DNA of 64,000 nucleotides, from positions 1 through 64,000 of the forward strand of contig RQCP01000035.1 in the NCBI GenBank assembly GCA_008668235.1, given 5' to 3'. This DNA is from Collinsella aerofaciens (lineage in GTDB: Bacteria > Actinomycetota > Coriobacteriia > Coriobacteriales > Coriobacteriaceae). The stretch's first letter is position 1; each line of letters opens with the position of its first letter. The notes beneath the pieces were generated by a model that searched no databases, was not told where the DNA came from, and worked only from the letters and a program-made list of their open reading frames with translations. Positions 33,921 through 42,832 of the stretch are shown piece after piece. The position numbers were made by a program, and so were the translations under genes.

Positions 33921-34992
33921 TGAGTATGTGATCCCGGAGCACTACGAGGATCTCACTCCTGCTCCGCAGCTCGACCAGAAGACCCTCAACAAGATGGCTT
34001 GGCGCTCCTGCTTCCTGCAGGCCTCGTTCAACTACGAGCGTATGCAGGCCGCCGGCTGGCTCTACTCCATCATCCCCGGTCTGGAGAAGATCCACACCAA
34101 CAAGAACGACCTCGCGGCTTCCATGAGCCACAACCTGGAGTTCTTCAACACTCACCCGTTCCTCGTCACCTTTGTTATGGGCATCGTGCTTTCGCTCGAG
34201 CAGAACAAGGTTGACATCCCCACGATCCGCGCCGTCCGCGTCGCCGCAATGGGCCCGCTCGGTGGTATCGGTGACGCCCTGTTCTGGCTGACGCTCGTGC
34301 CTATCACGGCCGGCATCACCTCCAACATGGCCATCAACGGCAACGCCGCTGCACCGATCATCTTCCTGGTGATCTTCAACGCCGTCCAGTTCGCTCTGCG
34401 CTTCTGGCTCATGAACTGGTCCTACAAGCTTGGCACCAGCGCTATTGACGCTCTGACCGCCAACATGCAGGCCTTCACGCGTGCCGCTTCCATCATGGGC
34501 GTCTTCGTCGTCGGTTGCCTGGTCGTCACCATGGGTGGCACCCAGATCAACCTCCAGATCCCCAACGGCACCACCCGTGGCCTCTCCGCCAATACCGTGA
34601 TCGTCTCCGAGAAGGAGGCCGAGAACTTCACCGGTATGGAGGGCATCGATACCGAGACCGCTGAGGCCGGTACCATGGCCATGACCGATGAGGACGGCAA
34701 CGCCCTTACCGCCACCGATGCCGACGGCAACGCTGTCGAGTGCGGCGTCACCGATCTGGGCAACGGCATGGAGTCCGTTACCTACGGCACCGTCACCGAG
34801 GATCCGGTCAACTTCTCCGTTGCCGACACCCTCAACACCATCGTCCCGAAGCTCGTCCCGCTTATGCTTACGCTGCTGCTTTACTACATGTTCGCTAAGC
34901 ACAGCTGGACTCCGACCAAGGGCATTCTCCTGCTCTTCGTCCTGGGCATCCTGGGCGCTGGCCCGCTTGGTCTCTGGCCGAGCATCTGGTAA
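33910..34992 (+). CDS. PTS mannose-family EIID
   Basis: 360 aa. SFNYERMQAAGWLYSIIPGL is the family hallmark; MGPLGGIGDALFW and membrane helices in the C-terminal part complete the EIID fold. An insert of about 100 residues rich in Asp, Glu and Thr (about 225-320) interrupts the membrane region, making the protein longer than the usual 270-300 aa. The start at 33910 is chosen for GGAGG 10 nt upstream. Confidence 0.92.
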   Translation: MASNEYVIPEHYEDLTPAPQLDQKTLNKMAWRSCFLQASFNYERMQAAGWLYSIIPGLEKIHTNKNDLAASMSHNLEFFNTHPFLVTFVMGIVLSLEQNKVDIPTIRAVRVAAMGPLGGIGDALFWLTLVPITAGITSNMAINGNAAAPIIFLVIFNAVQFALRFWLMNWSYKLGTSAIDALTANMQAFTRAASIMGVFVVGCLVVTMGGTQINLQIPNGTTRGLSANTVIVSEKEAENFTGMEGIDTETAEAGTMAMTDEDGNALTATDADGNAVECGVTDLGNGMESVTYGTVTEDPVNFSVADTLNTIVPKLVPLMLTLLLYYMFAKHSWTPTKGILLLFVLGILGAGPLGLWPSIW

Positions 34993-35058
34993 GGCTCTAG
35001 CTTGAGGGGTGTGTCCCTACGCGGCTCACACCCCGACCCCTTAAGCCATGTGTATGTT

Positions 35059-35094
35059 AAAAGCCGCGTGCTCGAAAGAGCGCGCGGCTTTTGT
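35059..35094 (+). terminator. Terminator after the PTS operon
   Basis: AAAAGCCGCG (35059-35068) pairs with CGCGGCTTTT (35083-35092), with a T-rich tail. Confidence 0.8.
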
Positions 35095-35176
35095 TTTCTT
35101 GATGATTCGGGTGTGGCAGACAGATAATGCTAAACACCCAAGGTAGTAGCCGAGTTTGAGAAAATGGGAGGATAGG

Positions 35177-35908
35177 ATGGCGATCGGAGCGCGTAAGCAA
35201 CCGCTGTACGATCAGCTGGTCGATATTCTGACCGAAAAGATTGACCATGAATATCGCGCCGGTGACATGATTCCTTCCGAGCGCGAACTTTCGGAGCGCT
35301 ATGGTCTCTCGCGCACTACGGTACGCCTGGCTCTGCAGGAACTGGAGCGTTTAGGACTGGTGGTTCGGCAGCACGGTCGCGGTACCTTTGTGACCGACCG
35401 TTCGGCAAAAGCAACCAATCTTATGCAGTCCTACAGCTTTACCGAGCAGATGCGCGCGATGGGTCGAGAACCCGAGACCACGATTCTCGAGTTTTGCGAG
35501 ATGGAGGCCGATAAGAATCTGGCCGAGCATATGGGATTGCGCATCGGTGATCGCATTTTTAAGCTCAAGCGCCTTCGCTCTGCCGACAACATGCCCATGA
35601 TGGTCGAACGCAGCTATCTACCGGTTCGTCAATTTCTGTCCCTAAAGCGACCGCTGCTGGAGCGTAAGCCGCTTTACGATGTGATTGAGCAGGACTTTCA
35701 GCAAAAGATTCGCGTGGCCGAAGAGGAGTTCTATGCGAGCATAGCCCGTCCCACCGATGCCCGCCTTTTGGGAATTGTCGAGGGCTCGCCTGTGCTCGAT
35801 TTGGTCAGGACTACGTATAACGAGTCAAACGAGGTTGTGGAGTACACACTCTCGGTTGCTCGTGCCGATCAGTTTAAATACAAGGTTTACCACCAGCGCA
35901 GTAACTAG
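35177..35908 (+). CDS. GntR/UTRA regulator, NagR/DasR-like
   Basis: 243 aa. Winged helix (about residues 8-75: IPSERELSERYGLSRTTVR and VRQHGRGTFV), then a UTRA domain. Such regulators sense glucosamine-6-P or N-acetylhexosamine-6-P. GGGAGG lies 5 nt before the ATG at 35177. It stands between the PTS operon and agaS; both have a TGGTTACTACCA site upstream, so it probably represses both. Confidence 0.9.
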   Translation: MAIGARKQPLYDQLVDILTEKIDHEYRAGDMIPSERELSERYGLSRTTVRLALQELERLGLVVRQHGRGTFVTDRSAKATNLMQSYSFTEQMRAMGREPETTILEFCEMEADKNLAEHMGLRIGDRIFKLKRLRSADNMPMMVERSYLPVRQFLSLKRPLLERKPLYDVIEQDFQQKIRVAEEEFYASIARPTDARLLGIVEGSPVLDLVRTTYNESNEVVEYTLSVARADQFKYKVYHQRSN

Positions 35909-35948
35909 TGCTCGCATCGTTTCCATATGGTGATTCTTTGCATTTAAC

Positions 35949-35983
35949 TGGTTACTACCAGATAACCAACCGAAGTGTATAAT
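35949..35983 (+). promoter_or_regulatory. agaS promoter with HutC-type operator
   Basis: TGGTTACTACCA (35949-35960) overlaps the expected -35 position of a TATAAT (35978-35983). Repressor binding here would block RNA polymerase. The operator is identical to the one at 31657-31668. Confidence 0.65.
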
Positions 35984-36022
35984 TGCACGTCAGAGGATTA
36001 CTTCTAGAGAGAGGTATTAGAA

Positions 36023-37189
36023 ATGTTCGAGAAGAGTGTCGAGGAGCTCACCGAGCTCGGCGCCCAGATCACCACGGCCGAGATTGCTCAGCAGCCCGAG
36101 CTTTGGCGTGATACGCTCAACATCTATCGCGAGAACAAGGAGGCCATCGAGGCCTTCCTGGCCGAGGCTCGCGCTATGGGCGAGGGTCGTCTGTCCGTTG
36201 TCTTCACCGGTGCCGGTACGTCCGACTACGTTGGCGATACCTGCGCCCCGTACCTGCGTCACGCTGGCAACACTGATCTCTACGACTTTAAGCCCATCGC
36301 CACGACCGACATCGTGAGCGCCCCGCGCGACTTCCTGCGCGCCGAGGATCCCACGCTCGTGGTTTCCTTTGCCCGCTCTGGCAACAGCCCCGAGAGCCTT
36401 GCCGCCGTTGCCGTTGCCAAGGAGCTCGTCCACAACGTCAAGTTCCTCAACATCACCTGCGCTCCCGAGGGCAAGCTTGCCGTCGAGTCTGCCGATGATC
36501 CCAATGCGCTGACGCTGCTCATTCCGCGCGCCAACGACAAGGGCTTCGCCATGACCGGTTCTTATTCCTGCATGACCCTGCTCTCCACCCTTATTTTTGA
36601 CACTGCCTCTGACGAGCAGAAGGCCGAGTGGGTCGAGACCATCGCCAAGATGGGCGAGGAGGTCATCTCCCGTGAGCCCGAGATCGCCGATTACCTGGCT
36701 GGCGATTTCAACCGCGTGACCTACTTGGGTTCTGGCTCCTTCGGTGGCCTTGCTCAGGAGAGCCAGCTCAAGATCCTCGAGCTCGCTCACGGTCTGGTCG
36801 CTACTTCCTACGACACCTCCATGGGCTATCGTCACGGACCTAAGTCCTTCGTCGACGATAAGACGCTCGTCTTCGTGTTCGTCAACAACGACGCCTACAC
36901 CCGTCAGTACGACATCGACATCCTCAACGAGATCGGTGGCGACGAGATCGCTCAGCACACCATCGCCGTTCAGCAGGAAGGTGCCACCGTCTATGAGGGT
37001 GAGTCCTTCACCTTTAAGGGCTACGAGGCACTTCCCGAGGGCTACCTTGCCCTGCCGTTCGTGATGTTTGCCCAGGCTATCAGCCTGCTCAACTCCGTGC
37101 GCGTGGGCAACACGCCCGATACGCCGAGCCCCACCGGCACGGTCAACCGCGTGGTCAAGGGTGTGACGATTCACCCCTTCACCGCTTAA
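36023..37189 (+). CDS. agaS: AgaS-family SIS-domain isomerase/deaminase
   Basis: 388 aa with two SIS domains (about 40-190 and 210-360). FTGAGTSDYVGDT and ARSGNSPES mark the first SIS domain; GYRHGPKSFVDDKT the second. AgaS converts galactosamine-6-P to tagatose-6-P, releasing ammonia. GAGAGG precedes the ATG. With nagA and LacC nearby it gives deacetylation, deamination/isomerisation and phosphorylation of the imported sugar; the aldolase that splits tagatose-1,6-bisphosphate is not in the window. Confidence 0.92.
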   Translation: MFEKSVEELTELGAQITTAEIAQQPELWRDTLNIYRENKEAIEAFLAEARAMGEGRLSVVFTGAGTSDYVGDTCAPYLRHAGNTDLYDFKPIATTDIVSAPRDFLRAEDPTLVVSFARSGNSPESLAAVAVAKELVHNVKFLNITCAPEGKLAVESADDPNALTLLIPRANDKGFAMTGSYSCMTLLSTLIFDTASDEQKAEWVETIAKMGEEVISREPEIADYLAGDFNRVTYLGSGSFGGLAQESQLKILELAHGLVATSYDTSMGYRHGPKSFVDDKTLVFVFVNNDAYTRQYDIDILNEIGGDEIAQHTIAVQQEGATVYEGESFTFKGYEALPEGYLALPFVMFAQAISLLNSVRVGNTPDTPSPTGTVNRVVKGVTIHPFTA

Positions 37190-37207
37190 TCGCGTCCCCC
37201 TGTAAGG

Positions 37208-37245
37208 GCGCCCGTCCGCTCATAACGGCGGGCGGGCGCTTTTTG
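37208..37245 (+). terminator. Terminator after agaS
   Basis: GCGCCCGTCCG pairs with the right arm of GCGGGCGGGCGC, followed by TTTTT. Confidence 0.8.
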
Positions 37246-37307
37246 TTTTTACATGGACCGGGTATAAGCATTACCACAGTCAACTGCTTTAGAAGCAAGG
37301 AGTGCAT

Positions 37308-38477
37308 ATGAGCACGTACGCAATTAAGGCTGACAAGTTCTTCTTGCCGGCAGGCCCGCAACTGGGCGGCTATCTTATGGTCGAGGATGGCGTTTTTGGC
37401 GCCTGGCAGGCCGACGAGCCCTCTTGCGAGATCAAGGACTACACGGGATCGTGGATCGCACCGGGTATGGTCGATACTCACATCCATGGCTTCTATAACC
37501 ACTCGACTACCGATAACGATCCCGAGGGCATTGATATCAGCTCGACCGAGCTCGCCCGTCGCGGTACCACCAGCTGGCTGCCCACGACGTTCACCGATGG
37601 CGTCGAGCAGATCAAGGATGCCTGCGCCGCCATCGCCCAGGCGGACGAGGGTCGCGGCCCCGACTTCTGCGGTGCTCGCATTCAGGGCATCTATCTGGAG
37701 GGCCCCTTCTTTACCATGAAGCACGTGGGCGCGCAGAACCCCGCTTATCTTATCGATCCCTCCGAGGAGGTCTTCGATCAGTGGCAGGAGGCTGCGGGCG
37801 GTCGCATCGTCAAGAGCGCCATGGCGGCCGAGCGCGACGGTGCCGCTGCTTATGCGGCTGCTCTGAATGCCAAGGGTGTGGTGACCAGCATCGGTCACTC
37901 CGACGCCACCTACGATGAGTGCATCGCCGCCATCAACGCCGGTGCCAGCTGCTTTACGCATACCTATAACGGTCAGCGCGGGCTGCATCACCGTGAGCCC
38001 GGTGTCGTGGGCGCTGCCATGTCCACGCCCGAGACCTACGCCGAGATCATCTGTGACGGCAAGCACGTTAACCCTGCCGCCATCAAGGCGCTGCTGCAGG
38101 CAAAGGGCTGGCAACACACGGTGCTCATCACTGACTGCCTGGGCTGCGGCGGCATGCCCGAGGGCAGCTACACCAGTGGTGGCATGGACGTCATCATGAA
38201 GGACAACCTGTGCTGGCTCGCCGACGGCAAGAGCATTGCCGGCTCGGTGCTCACGCTTGCCCAGGGCGTCAAGAACATCGTTGACTGGGGCATCGCCAGC
38301 GCCGATATCGCCATTCGCATGGCAACCGAGGTGCCGGCACGCTCCGCGCACATCGAGGATAAGTGCGGCAGCATCATGCCGGGTCGCGACGCCGACTTTG
38401 TCGTGTTCGACCATGAGCTTACCCTCGTCGAGACGTATGTTGGCGGCCAGAGCGTCGGCAACGCCTTTACCGAGTAA
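37308..38477 (+). CDS. nagA: N-acetylhexosamine-6-phosphate deacetylase (NagA/AgaA)
   Basis: 389 aa amidohydrolase removing the acetyl group from GlcNAc-6-P or GalNAc-6-P. Metal motifs: DTHIHGF, EGPFF, GHSDATYDE, HTYNGQRGLHHREPG and the catalytic Asp in LITDCLGCGG. AAGGAG lies 5 nt before the ATG at 37308. The neighbours (AgaS, LacC-like kinase) favour GalNAc-6-P (AgaA-like), but this is inference. A decayed copy of its 3' end lies at 41195-41335. Confidence 0.93.
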   Translation: MSTYAIKADKFFLPAGPQLGGYLMVEDGVFGAWQADEPSCEIKDYTGSWIAPGMVDTHIHGFYNHSTTDNDPEGIDISSTELARRGTTSWLPTTFTDGVEQIKDACAAIAQADEGRGPDFCGARIQGIYLEGPFFTMKHVGAQNPAYLIDPSEEVFDQWQEAAGGRIVKSAMAAERDGAAAYAAALNAKGVVTSIGHSDATYDECIAAINAGASCFTHTYNGQRGLHHREPGVVGAAMSTPETYAEIICDGKHVNPAAIKALLQAKGWQHTVLITDCLGCGGMPEGSYTSGGMDVIMKDNLCWLADGKSIAGSVLTLAQGVKNIVDWGIASADIAIRMATEVPARSAHIEDKCGSIMPGRDADFVVFDHELTLVETYVGGQSVGNAFTE

Positions 38478-38484
38478 CGATAGA

Positions 38485-38521
38485 AAAAGACGGCGGGCCC
38501 GAATCTGCTCGGACCCGCCGT
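38485..38521. terminator. Bidirectional terminator, nagA / flavodoxin
   Basis: ACGGCGGGCCCGA (38490-38502) pairs with TCGGACCCGCCGT (38509-38521) with one G-T pair; an A-run to the left serves as the T-run for the minus strand gene. Confidence 0.75.
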
Positions 38522-38552
38522 ATGGGTTAAACGCTCAAAAGCACCTTCACAG

Positions 38553-39137
38553 TTACAGCTTGTTAGCGATCTTCTTTGCCGTGCGCTTAACGCCGGCCAC
38601 CAGGCCTCCTGCAGGATGCTCCTTCTCGTATGCTAGACGCTTCTCACGTTTGGCGTACTCTTCGACGATGATATCGCCGTACTCATCTTCGATCTTGTCG
38701 AAGAAGTCGACGGCGCCCTTAATTTCCTCAGCGGTCGGGTGTCCCTTTTGGACACCGCCGGCGAGTTTGAACGGCCCCCACGTATCAAAGCCGGGGCAGC
38801 CGTAGACACCCATAAAGATGGCCTGCCTCATGCGGCAGATGCCATCGATATCCTTGCCGTACCACTTGTTTTTGCCACCGTAGGTCATAAGGCCAAACAC
38901 CTTGTCCTGCGGCTGCAGCACGTTGGTCAGTACACGTGCCATATCCTTGTCGATCTCGGAGTAATAGATGCCCGTGGCGACGCCGATTAGATGATATTCG
39001 TGCAGGTTGGGGTACTCGTTTTTGCCGAGTGACTTCACGTCGAGGGTATCGATCTCGGGGTGCGCCTCGACGATGGCGTCCACGAGCTTTTTCGTATTGC
39101 CGTGATGGCGCGAGGCGTAGAGGATGATGGTTCGCAT
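38553..39137 (-). CDS. Flavodoxin-family protein
   Basis: 194 aa. Flavodoxin-like FMN fold: ILYASRHHGNTKKLVDAI is the phosphate loop; LIGVATGIYYSEI and FGLMTYGGKN further on. A C-terminal basic extension of about 50 residues follows the domain. The start at 39137 is preceded by GAAAGG. Likely an electron carrier or a quinone/FMN-using oxidoreductase; partner unknown. Divergent from the epimerase gene. Confidence 0.85.
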   Translation of the reverse strand: MRTIILYASRHHGNTKKLVDAIVEAHPEIDTLDVKSLGKNEYPNLHEYHLIGVATGIYYSEIDKDMARVLTNVLQPQDKVFGLMTYGGKNKWYGKDIDGICRMRQAIFMGVYGCPGFDTWGPFKLAGGVQKGHPTAEEIKGAVDFFDKIEDEYGDIIVEEYAKREKRLAYEKEHPAGGLVAGVKRTAKKIANKL

Positions 39138-39293
39138 AAGAAGGCCTTTCAGCTGTAATTGCATCAATGTCTGTATGGTACCCCGTTACATGGCTGGGAT
39201 ACCGGACGCATCGATGAACGTGCGGGTTTGTCCTTTGGTCAGGGCCGAGACGGGTACTTGCGAGCAAAAAGCAGTTGTTCGAAAGGATGGGCA

Positions 39294-40175
39294 ATGGAAT
39301 ACGCTCTCTCCAACGATTCGATTTCTATTAAGGTGTCCACGGCTGGTGGTTCGTTTACCTCGATCGAGGCCGGAGGTCGCGAGTATCTGTGGCAGGGCGA
39401 TCCCGCCGTGTGGTCCGGCCAGGCACCGATTTGCTTCCCGATTTGCGGAGGCTTGCGCGATAACAACGCCATGACGTTTGCCGGGCATCATGTAAAGCTC
39501 GCTCGCCATGGGTTTGCGCGCAAACAGGAGTGGAAGCTGCTGAGCCAGAGCGAGAACGAGCTGGCGATGTGCCTGGCTTCGGAGGATAACGCCGCGCTGC
39601 TGAGCGATTATCCGTATCCGTTTAAGCTTGTCGCCCGCTATACGCTCGAGGACGCTGCCGTGCGCGTTTCCTATGAGGTCACCAACGAGGGCACCGAGGA
39701 CATGCCGTTCTTTATTGGCGGTCATCCCGGCTTTAGGTGTCCGCTCGATGAGGGCGAGGCCTATACGGACTACGAGTTGCGCTTTGAGAAGGACGAGGCT
39801 GCGGAGCTCTGCACCGCCGTCCCCTCGACTGGCTTGATTGACGTGACCAATCGCTCCAAGAACCCCATGGTGGGAAAGACGCTGCCTCTGTCACATGAGC
39901 TCTTCGATTTTGCGGAGACCATCTTTGACGTGCTCGAGAGCCGCCAGGTCACGCTTTCTAAGAAGGGGGAGGACAAGGGCGTTCGCCTGAGCTTCGAGGG
40001 CTTCCCATATCTCATTGTGTGGAGCAAGCCCGAGGGCGATTTTGTGGCGGTTGAGCCCTGGGGCGGCCTTTCGACCTGCTCCGATGAGGACGACGTGCTT
40101 GAGCATAAGCGCGGCTGCCTTGTCGCCAAGCCCAAGGAGACCGTCGTTCGCTCGTTCACGATTGAGATTCTGTAA
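39294..40175 (+). CDS. Aldose 1-epimerase family protein (LacX-like)
   Basis: 293 aa, galactose mutarotase-like beta-sandwich. The typical His residues appear in KLARHGFARKQEW and GGHPGFRCPL, with a catalytic Glu in the C-terminal third. The LacX type is often found next to tagatose-6-phosphate genes. GAAAGGA lies close upstream of the ATG at 39294. Followed by the LacC-like kinase gene. Confidence 0.88.
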   Translation: MEYALSNDSISIKVSTAGGSFTSIEAGGREYLWQGDPAVWSGQAPICFPICGGLRDNNAMTFAGHHVKLARHGFARKQEWKLLSQSENELAMCLASEDNAALLSDYPYPFKLVARYTLEDAAVRVSYEVTNEGTEDMPFFIGGHPGFRCPLDEGEAYTDYELRFEKDEAAELCTAVPSTGLIDVTNRSKNPMVGKTLPLSHELFDFAETIFDVLESRQVTLSKKGEDKGVRLSFEGFPYLIVWSKPEGDFVAVEPWGGLSTCSDEDDVLEHKRGCLVAKPKETVVRSFTIEIL

Positions 40176-40234
40176 TTCCGTTTTGTCGACTCGTATCGCG
40201 AGGCATAAGGAGCCTGCGAGATAAGGAGCTAAAA

Positions 40235-41170
40235 ATGATCCTCACCGTTACGATGAACCCGTCTGTCGATACGCGCTATCAGCTCGATGAGCTCATTATC
40301 GACGACGTCAACCGTGTGACGCCCGAAAAGACCGCCGGCGGCAAGGGCCTCAACGTGGCCCGTGTGCTGGGTCAGCTGGGCGACGACGTTGTGGCAACCG
40401 GTCTGCTCGGCGGCCACATGGGCGCCTACATGGCCGAGCTCATGGACGCCAACGGTATTAACAACGACTTTGTGCCCATCAAGGGCGAGACCCGTATTTG
40501 CCTCAACATCCTCCACGCCGGCAACCAGACCGAGCTGCTCGAGAGCGGCCCGACAATTGCCCCCGAGGAGCTCGATGCCTTTACCGCCAAGTTTACCGAG
40601 CTTGCGGGCAAGGCCGACGTCGTCACTATTTCGGGGTCGCTGCCCCGCGGTGTCGAGGCAGACTACTATGCCAAGATCACGGGCATTGCCGAGAACGCCG
40701 GCGCCAAGGTGCTGCTCGATACCTCGGGTGCTTCGCTCGAGGCCGCCCTTAAGTCCGAAATTAAGCCCGAGCTGGTCAAGCCTAATCTGACCGAGATCAA
40801 CGGCCTTCTGGGCACGAGCTTTACCACCGACGATGTGGACGAGCTCCGCGCCGCGCTTGCCTCTGATGCCCGCTTCTCCGATATCCCCTGGGTCGTCGTG
40901 TCCATGGGCGCTGCCGGCTCCGTTGGCTTCCACAATGGCCGTGCGTTCCGCGCAAAGACGCCCGATATCCCTGCCGTTAACGCCACGGGCTCTGGTGACT
41001 CCACTATCGCAGGCTTCGCACATGCCATCGCTGCTGGCGCAGACGACGAGACGGTGCTGCGTACCGCCAACACCTGCGGCAAGCTCAACGCCATGGATCC
41101 CATGACTGGCCACTTGGTTATGGATCGTTGGGACGAGGTCTACAACGGCGTTGTCGTGACCGAGCTGTAA
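40235..41170 (+). CDS. lacC: PfkB-family tagatose-6-phosphate kinase / 1-phosphofructokinase
   Basis: 311 aa. Ribokinase-like PfkB kinase. MILTVTMNPSVDTRYQLD and TAGGKGLNVARVLGQLG are the LacC/FruK N-terminal marks; the catalytic motif NATGSGDSTIAGF has a GSGD variant of the usual GAGD. Phosphorylates tagatose-6-P (or fructose-1-P) to the 1,6-bisphosphate. AAGGAG is upstream. LacC is favoured by the agaS/nagA/LacX context. Confidence 0.88.
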   Translation: MILTVTMNPSVDTRYQLDELIIDDVNRVTPEKTAGGKGLNVARVLGQLGDDVVATGLLGGHMGAYMAELMDANGINNDFVPIKGETRICLNILHAGNQTELLESGPTIAPEELDAFTAKFTELAGKADVVTISGSLPRGVEADYYAKITGIAENAGAKVLLDTSGASLEAALKSEIKPELVKPNLTEINGLLGTSFTTDDVDELRAALASDARFSDIPWVVVSMGAAGSVGFHNGRAFRAKTPDIPAVNATGSGDSTIAGFAHAIAAGADDETVLRTANTCGKLNAMDPMTGHLVMDRWDEVYNGVVVTEL

Positions 41171-41194
41171 GGGCTTGGGCGTCGGCCCCGGCAT

Positions 41195-41335
41195 CGATTG
41201 CTAGCTCATGTCGCCGACAAGTGCGATAGCATTATGTCGGGGCGCGACGCCGACGTTGTAGTGTTCAATCCCGACCTTACCCTGGTCGAGACGTATGTGG
41301 GTGGCAACAGCGTCGGTAACGCGTTTATCGAGTAG
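41195..41335 (+). pseudogene. Remnant of a nagA 3' end
   Basis: In frame from about 41198 to TAG at 41333-41335 it reads AHVADKCDSIMSGRDADVVV then FNPDLTLVETYVGGNSVG and NAFIE. This parallels the last 45 residues of the nagA product at 37308-38477 (DKCGSIMPGRDADFVV, LTLVETYVGGQSVGNAF). It has no start codon or ribosome-binding site and lies between lacC and yhcH. A trace of a duplicated nagA or of a rearrangement. Confidence 0.85.
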
Positions 41336-41367
41336 CCGCCAAAGGAACAATCCGAGAGGGGATTTAG

Positions 41368-41841
41368 ATGATTTACGGTGCACTGGGCGATATCGAGGAG
41401 TACCGCGGAATGCTCAAGGGCCTCGACGTGCTGATTGATTGGCTCGAGGAGAACGATCCGGCGGAGCTCGAGGTCGGCAGCCATCCGATTCTGGGCGACA
41501 AGGTCTTTGCGAACGTCATGGCTCCTACGACGCGTCCCGAGGCCGAGGCTCACTATGAGACGCATCAGCGCTATCACGACCTGCAGATCGACATTGAGGG
41601 TCGCGAGGCCTTTAAGGTTGCCACGGGCAGCCTGACGCTGGTCCAGGAGTTTGACGAGAAGGACGACTACGATCTGGTCGATTCCGACGCCTCGATTGCC
41701 GGCGATCTTGCTGACGATAAGTTTGCGCTGTTCGTTGCCGGCGAGCCTCACATGCCCACGCTCGAGTTCCCGGGCGATGGCGCGCAGCCGGTCAAGAAGA
41801 TCTGCTTTAAGCTGCTTGCAGACGCTTACTGGGAGGAGTAG
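41368..41841 (+). CDS. YhcH/YjgK/YiaL family protein (DUF386)
   Basis: 157 aa cupin-like protein. YETHQRYHDLQIDIEGREAF is the conserved region with metal-binding His and Glu. Members (e.g. NanQ) assist with anomer or sugar conversion in amino-sugar and sialic acid pathways. GAGAGGGG precedes the ATG. It follows the nagA remnant and ends the plus-strand group. Confidence 0.88.
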   Translation: MIYGALGDIEEYRGMLKGLDVLIDWLEENDPAELEVGSHPILGDKVFANVMAPTTRPEAEAHYETHQRYHDLQIDIEGREAFKVATGSLTLVQEFDEKDDYDLVDSDASIAGDLADDKFALFVAGEPHMPTLEFPGDGAQPVKKICFKLLADAYWEE

Positions 41842-41903
41842 CGCACTGCTCGTCTGAGCTGCTCGTCTGATGGCGCGATTTCCCTATGGAAATCGCGCTA
41901 GGA

Positions 41904-41951
41904 CCCCGCCAAACGTGTTTTCCCTAGGGGAATCACGTTTGGCGGGGTTTT
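41904..41951 (+). terminator. Terminator after yhcH
   Basis: Perfect 14-bp stem CCCCGCCAAACGTG / CACGTTTGGCGGGG, followed by TTTT. Confidence 0.85.
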
Positions 41952-42017
41952 CTAGTTTTGAATAGGGGAGCTGTCGACGTGGCGATGCTTGGATTGGCGC
42001 GCACTCAAAATCGGCAA

Positions 42018-42040
42018 CAAAAAAGCCGCCCGAAGGCGGC
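42018..42040 (-). terminator. Terminator of tRNA-Thr
   Basis: On the minus strand GCCGCC-TTCG-GGCGGC followed by T6. Confidence 0.85.
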
Positions 42041-42052
42041 TATCTTGTGCAA

Positions 42053-42128
42053 TGGAGCCAGCGACCGGGCTCGAACCGGTGACCCCCGCTTTACGAGAGC
42101 GGTGCTCTACCAACTGAGCTACGCTGGC
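42053..42128 (-). tRNA. tRNA-Thr (anticodon CGT)
   Basis: 76 nt with encoded CCA. On the minus strand the acceptor GCCAGCG pairs with CGCTGGC, D-arm AGCTCAGTTGGTAGAGC, anticodon loop CTCGTAA between CCGCT and AGCGG stems, and T-loop GGTTCGAGCCC. Reads the threonine codon ACG. Confidence 0.96.
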
Positions 42129-42167
42129 GGCCATGTGGTGACGCAACTGAGGCGTCAACGGCTGTCT

Positions 42168-42196
42168 ATGATACGGGACATCGCACATCCGTGCAA
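42168..42196 (-). promoter_or_regulatory. Promoter of tRNA-Thr
   Basis: On the minus strand TTGCAC (42196-42191), 17 bp, TATCAT (42173-42168). About 40 bp upstream of the tRNA. Confidence 0.65.
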
Positions 42197-42285
42197 GTGT
42201 TCTGACGGCTTTTCTCACTTTAAATGCACTAATATTGGAGACGCGATGTCTTGCTCTTACGGGTCTCAAACAGAATGGGGTGGCG

Positions 42286-42768
42286 ATGGCTCAACCCAAG
42301 ATTCTTCTCACACGCATCGACGACCGGTTTATTTGCGGGCAAGACATTGAGCTGTGGAACGAGGCGACTGGTTCCAACCTTGTCCTAATCGTCAACGATG
42401 AGATCGCGGCGGATTCGCGCCAATGGGCACCCATGAGGGTGGCGGCGCCAGAAGGCGTTTGGACGCGGTTTTTCTCGGTGCAAAGGACTATCGACATCAT
42501 TCATACCGCAACGCCGCGCCAGTTGATTCTGATCATGGTGGCCTCGCCCGCCGATGCGCTCGCGCTGGTTAAGGGCGGTGTGCCGATAACCAAGATCAGC
42601 ATTGGCCATATGCAGGCAAGGGAGGGCAAACGTCCCGCAACGCCCGCCGTTGCCGTAGACGACACAGACGTCGCTGCTCTCAGAGAGTTGCAAAAGCTCG
42701 GAGTAGAACTAGAAATTCGCCATCTCCCCAGCTCCAATCCCGACCCCATCGGCAATCTGTTCAACTGA
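42286..42768 (+). CDS. EIIB-like protein lacking the phosphorylated His
   Basis: 160 aa, the same length as the EIIB at 32547-33029 and aligned with it along its whole length (MAQPKILLTRIDDRF against MAEPNILLTRIDNRL; KGGVPITKISIGHMQAREGK). The phosphorylated His17 is replaced by Cys (RFICGQ for RLVHGQ), and the following residues differ too. It is alone: no EIIA, EIIC or EIID is adjacent. It could be an inactive regulatory relative or a decaying gene; the reading frame is intact. GGGGTGG precedes the ATG. Confidence 0.85.
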   Translation: MAQPKILLTRIDDRFICGQDIELWNEATGSNLVLIVNDEIAADSRQWAPMRVAAPEGVWTRFFSVQRTIDIIHTATPRQLILIMVASPADALALVKGGVPITKISIGHMQAREGKRPATPAVAVDDTDVAALRELQKLGVELEIRHLPSSNPDPIGNLFN

Positions 42769-42832
42769 TCCCTTGGGGACGGAGGAAAACGGATCATTTT
42801 GCCCTTGCGAGGGACGCGCGCGATGCCGCCCG

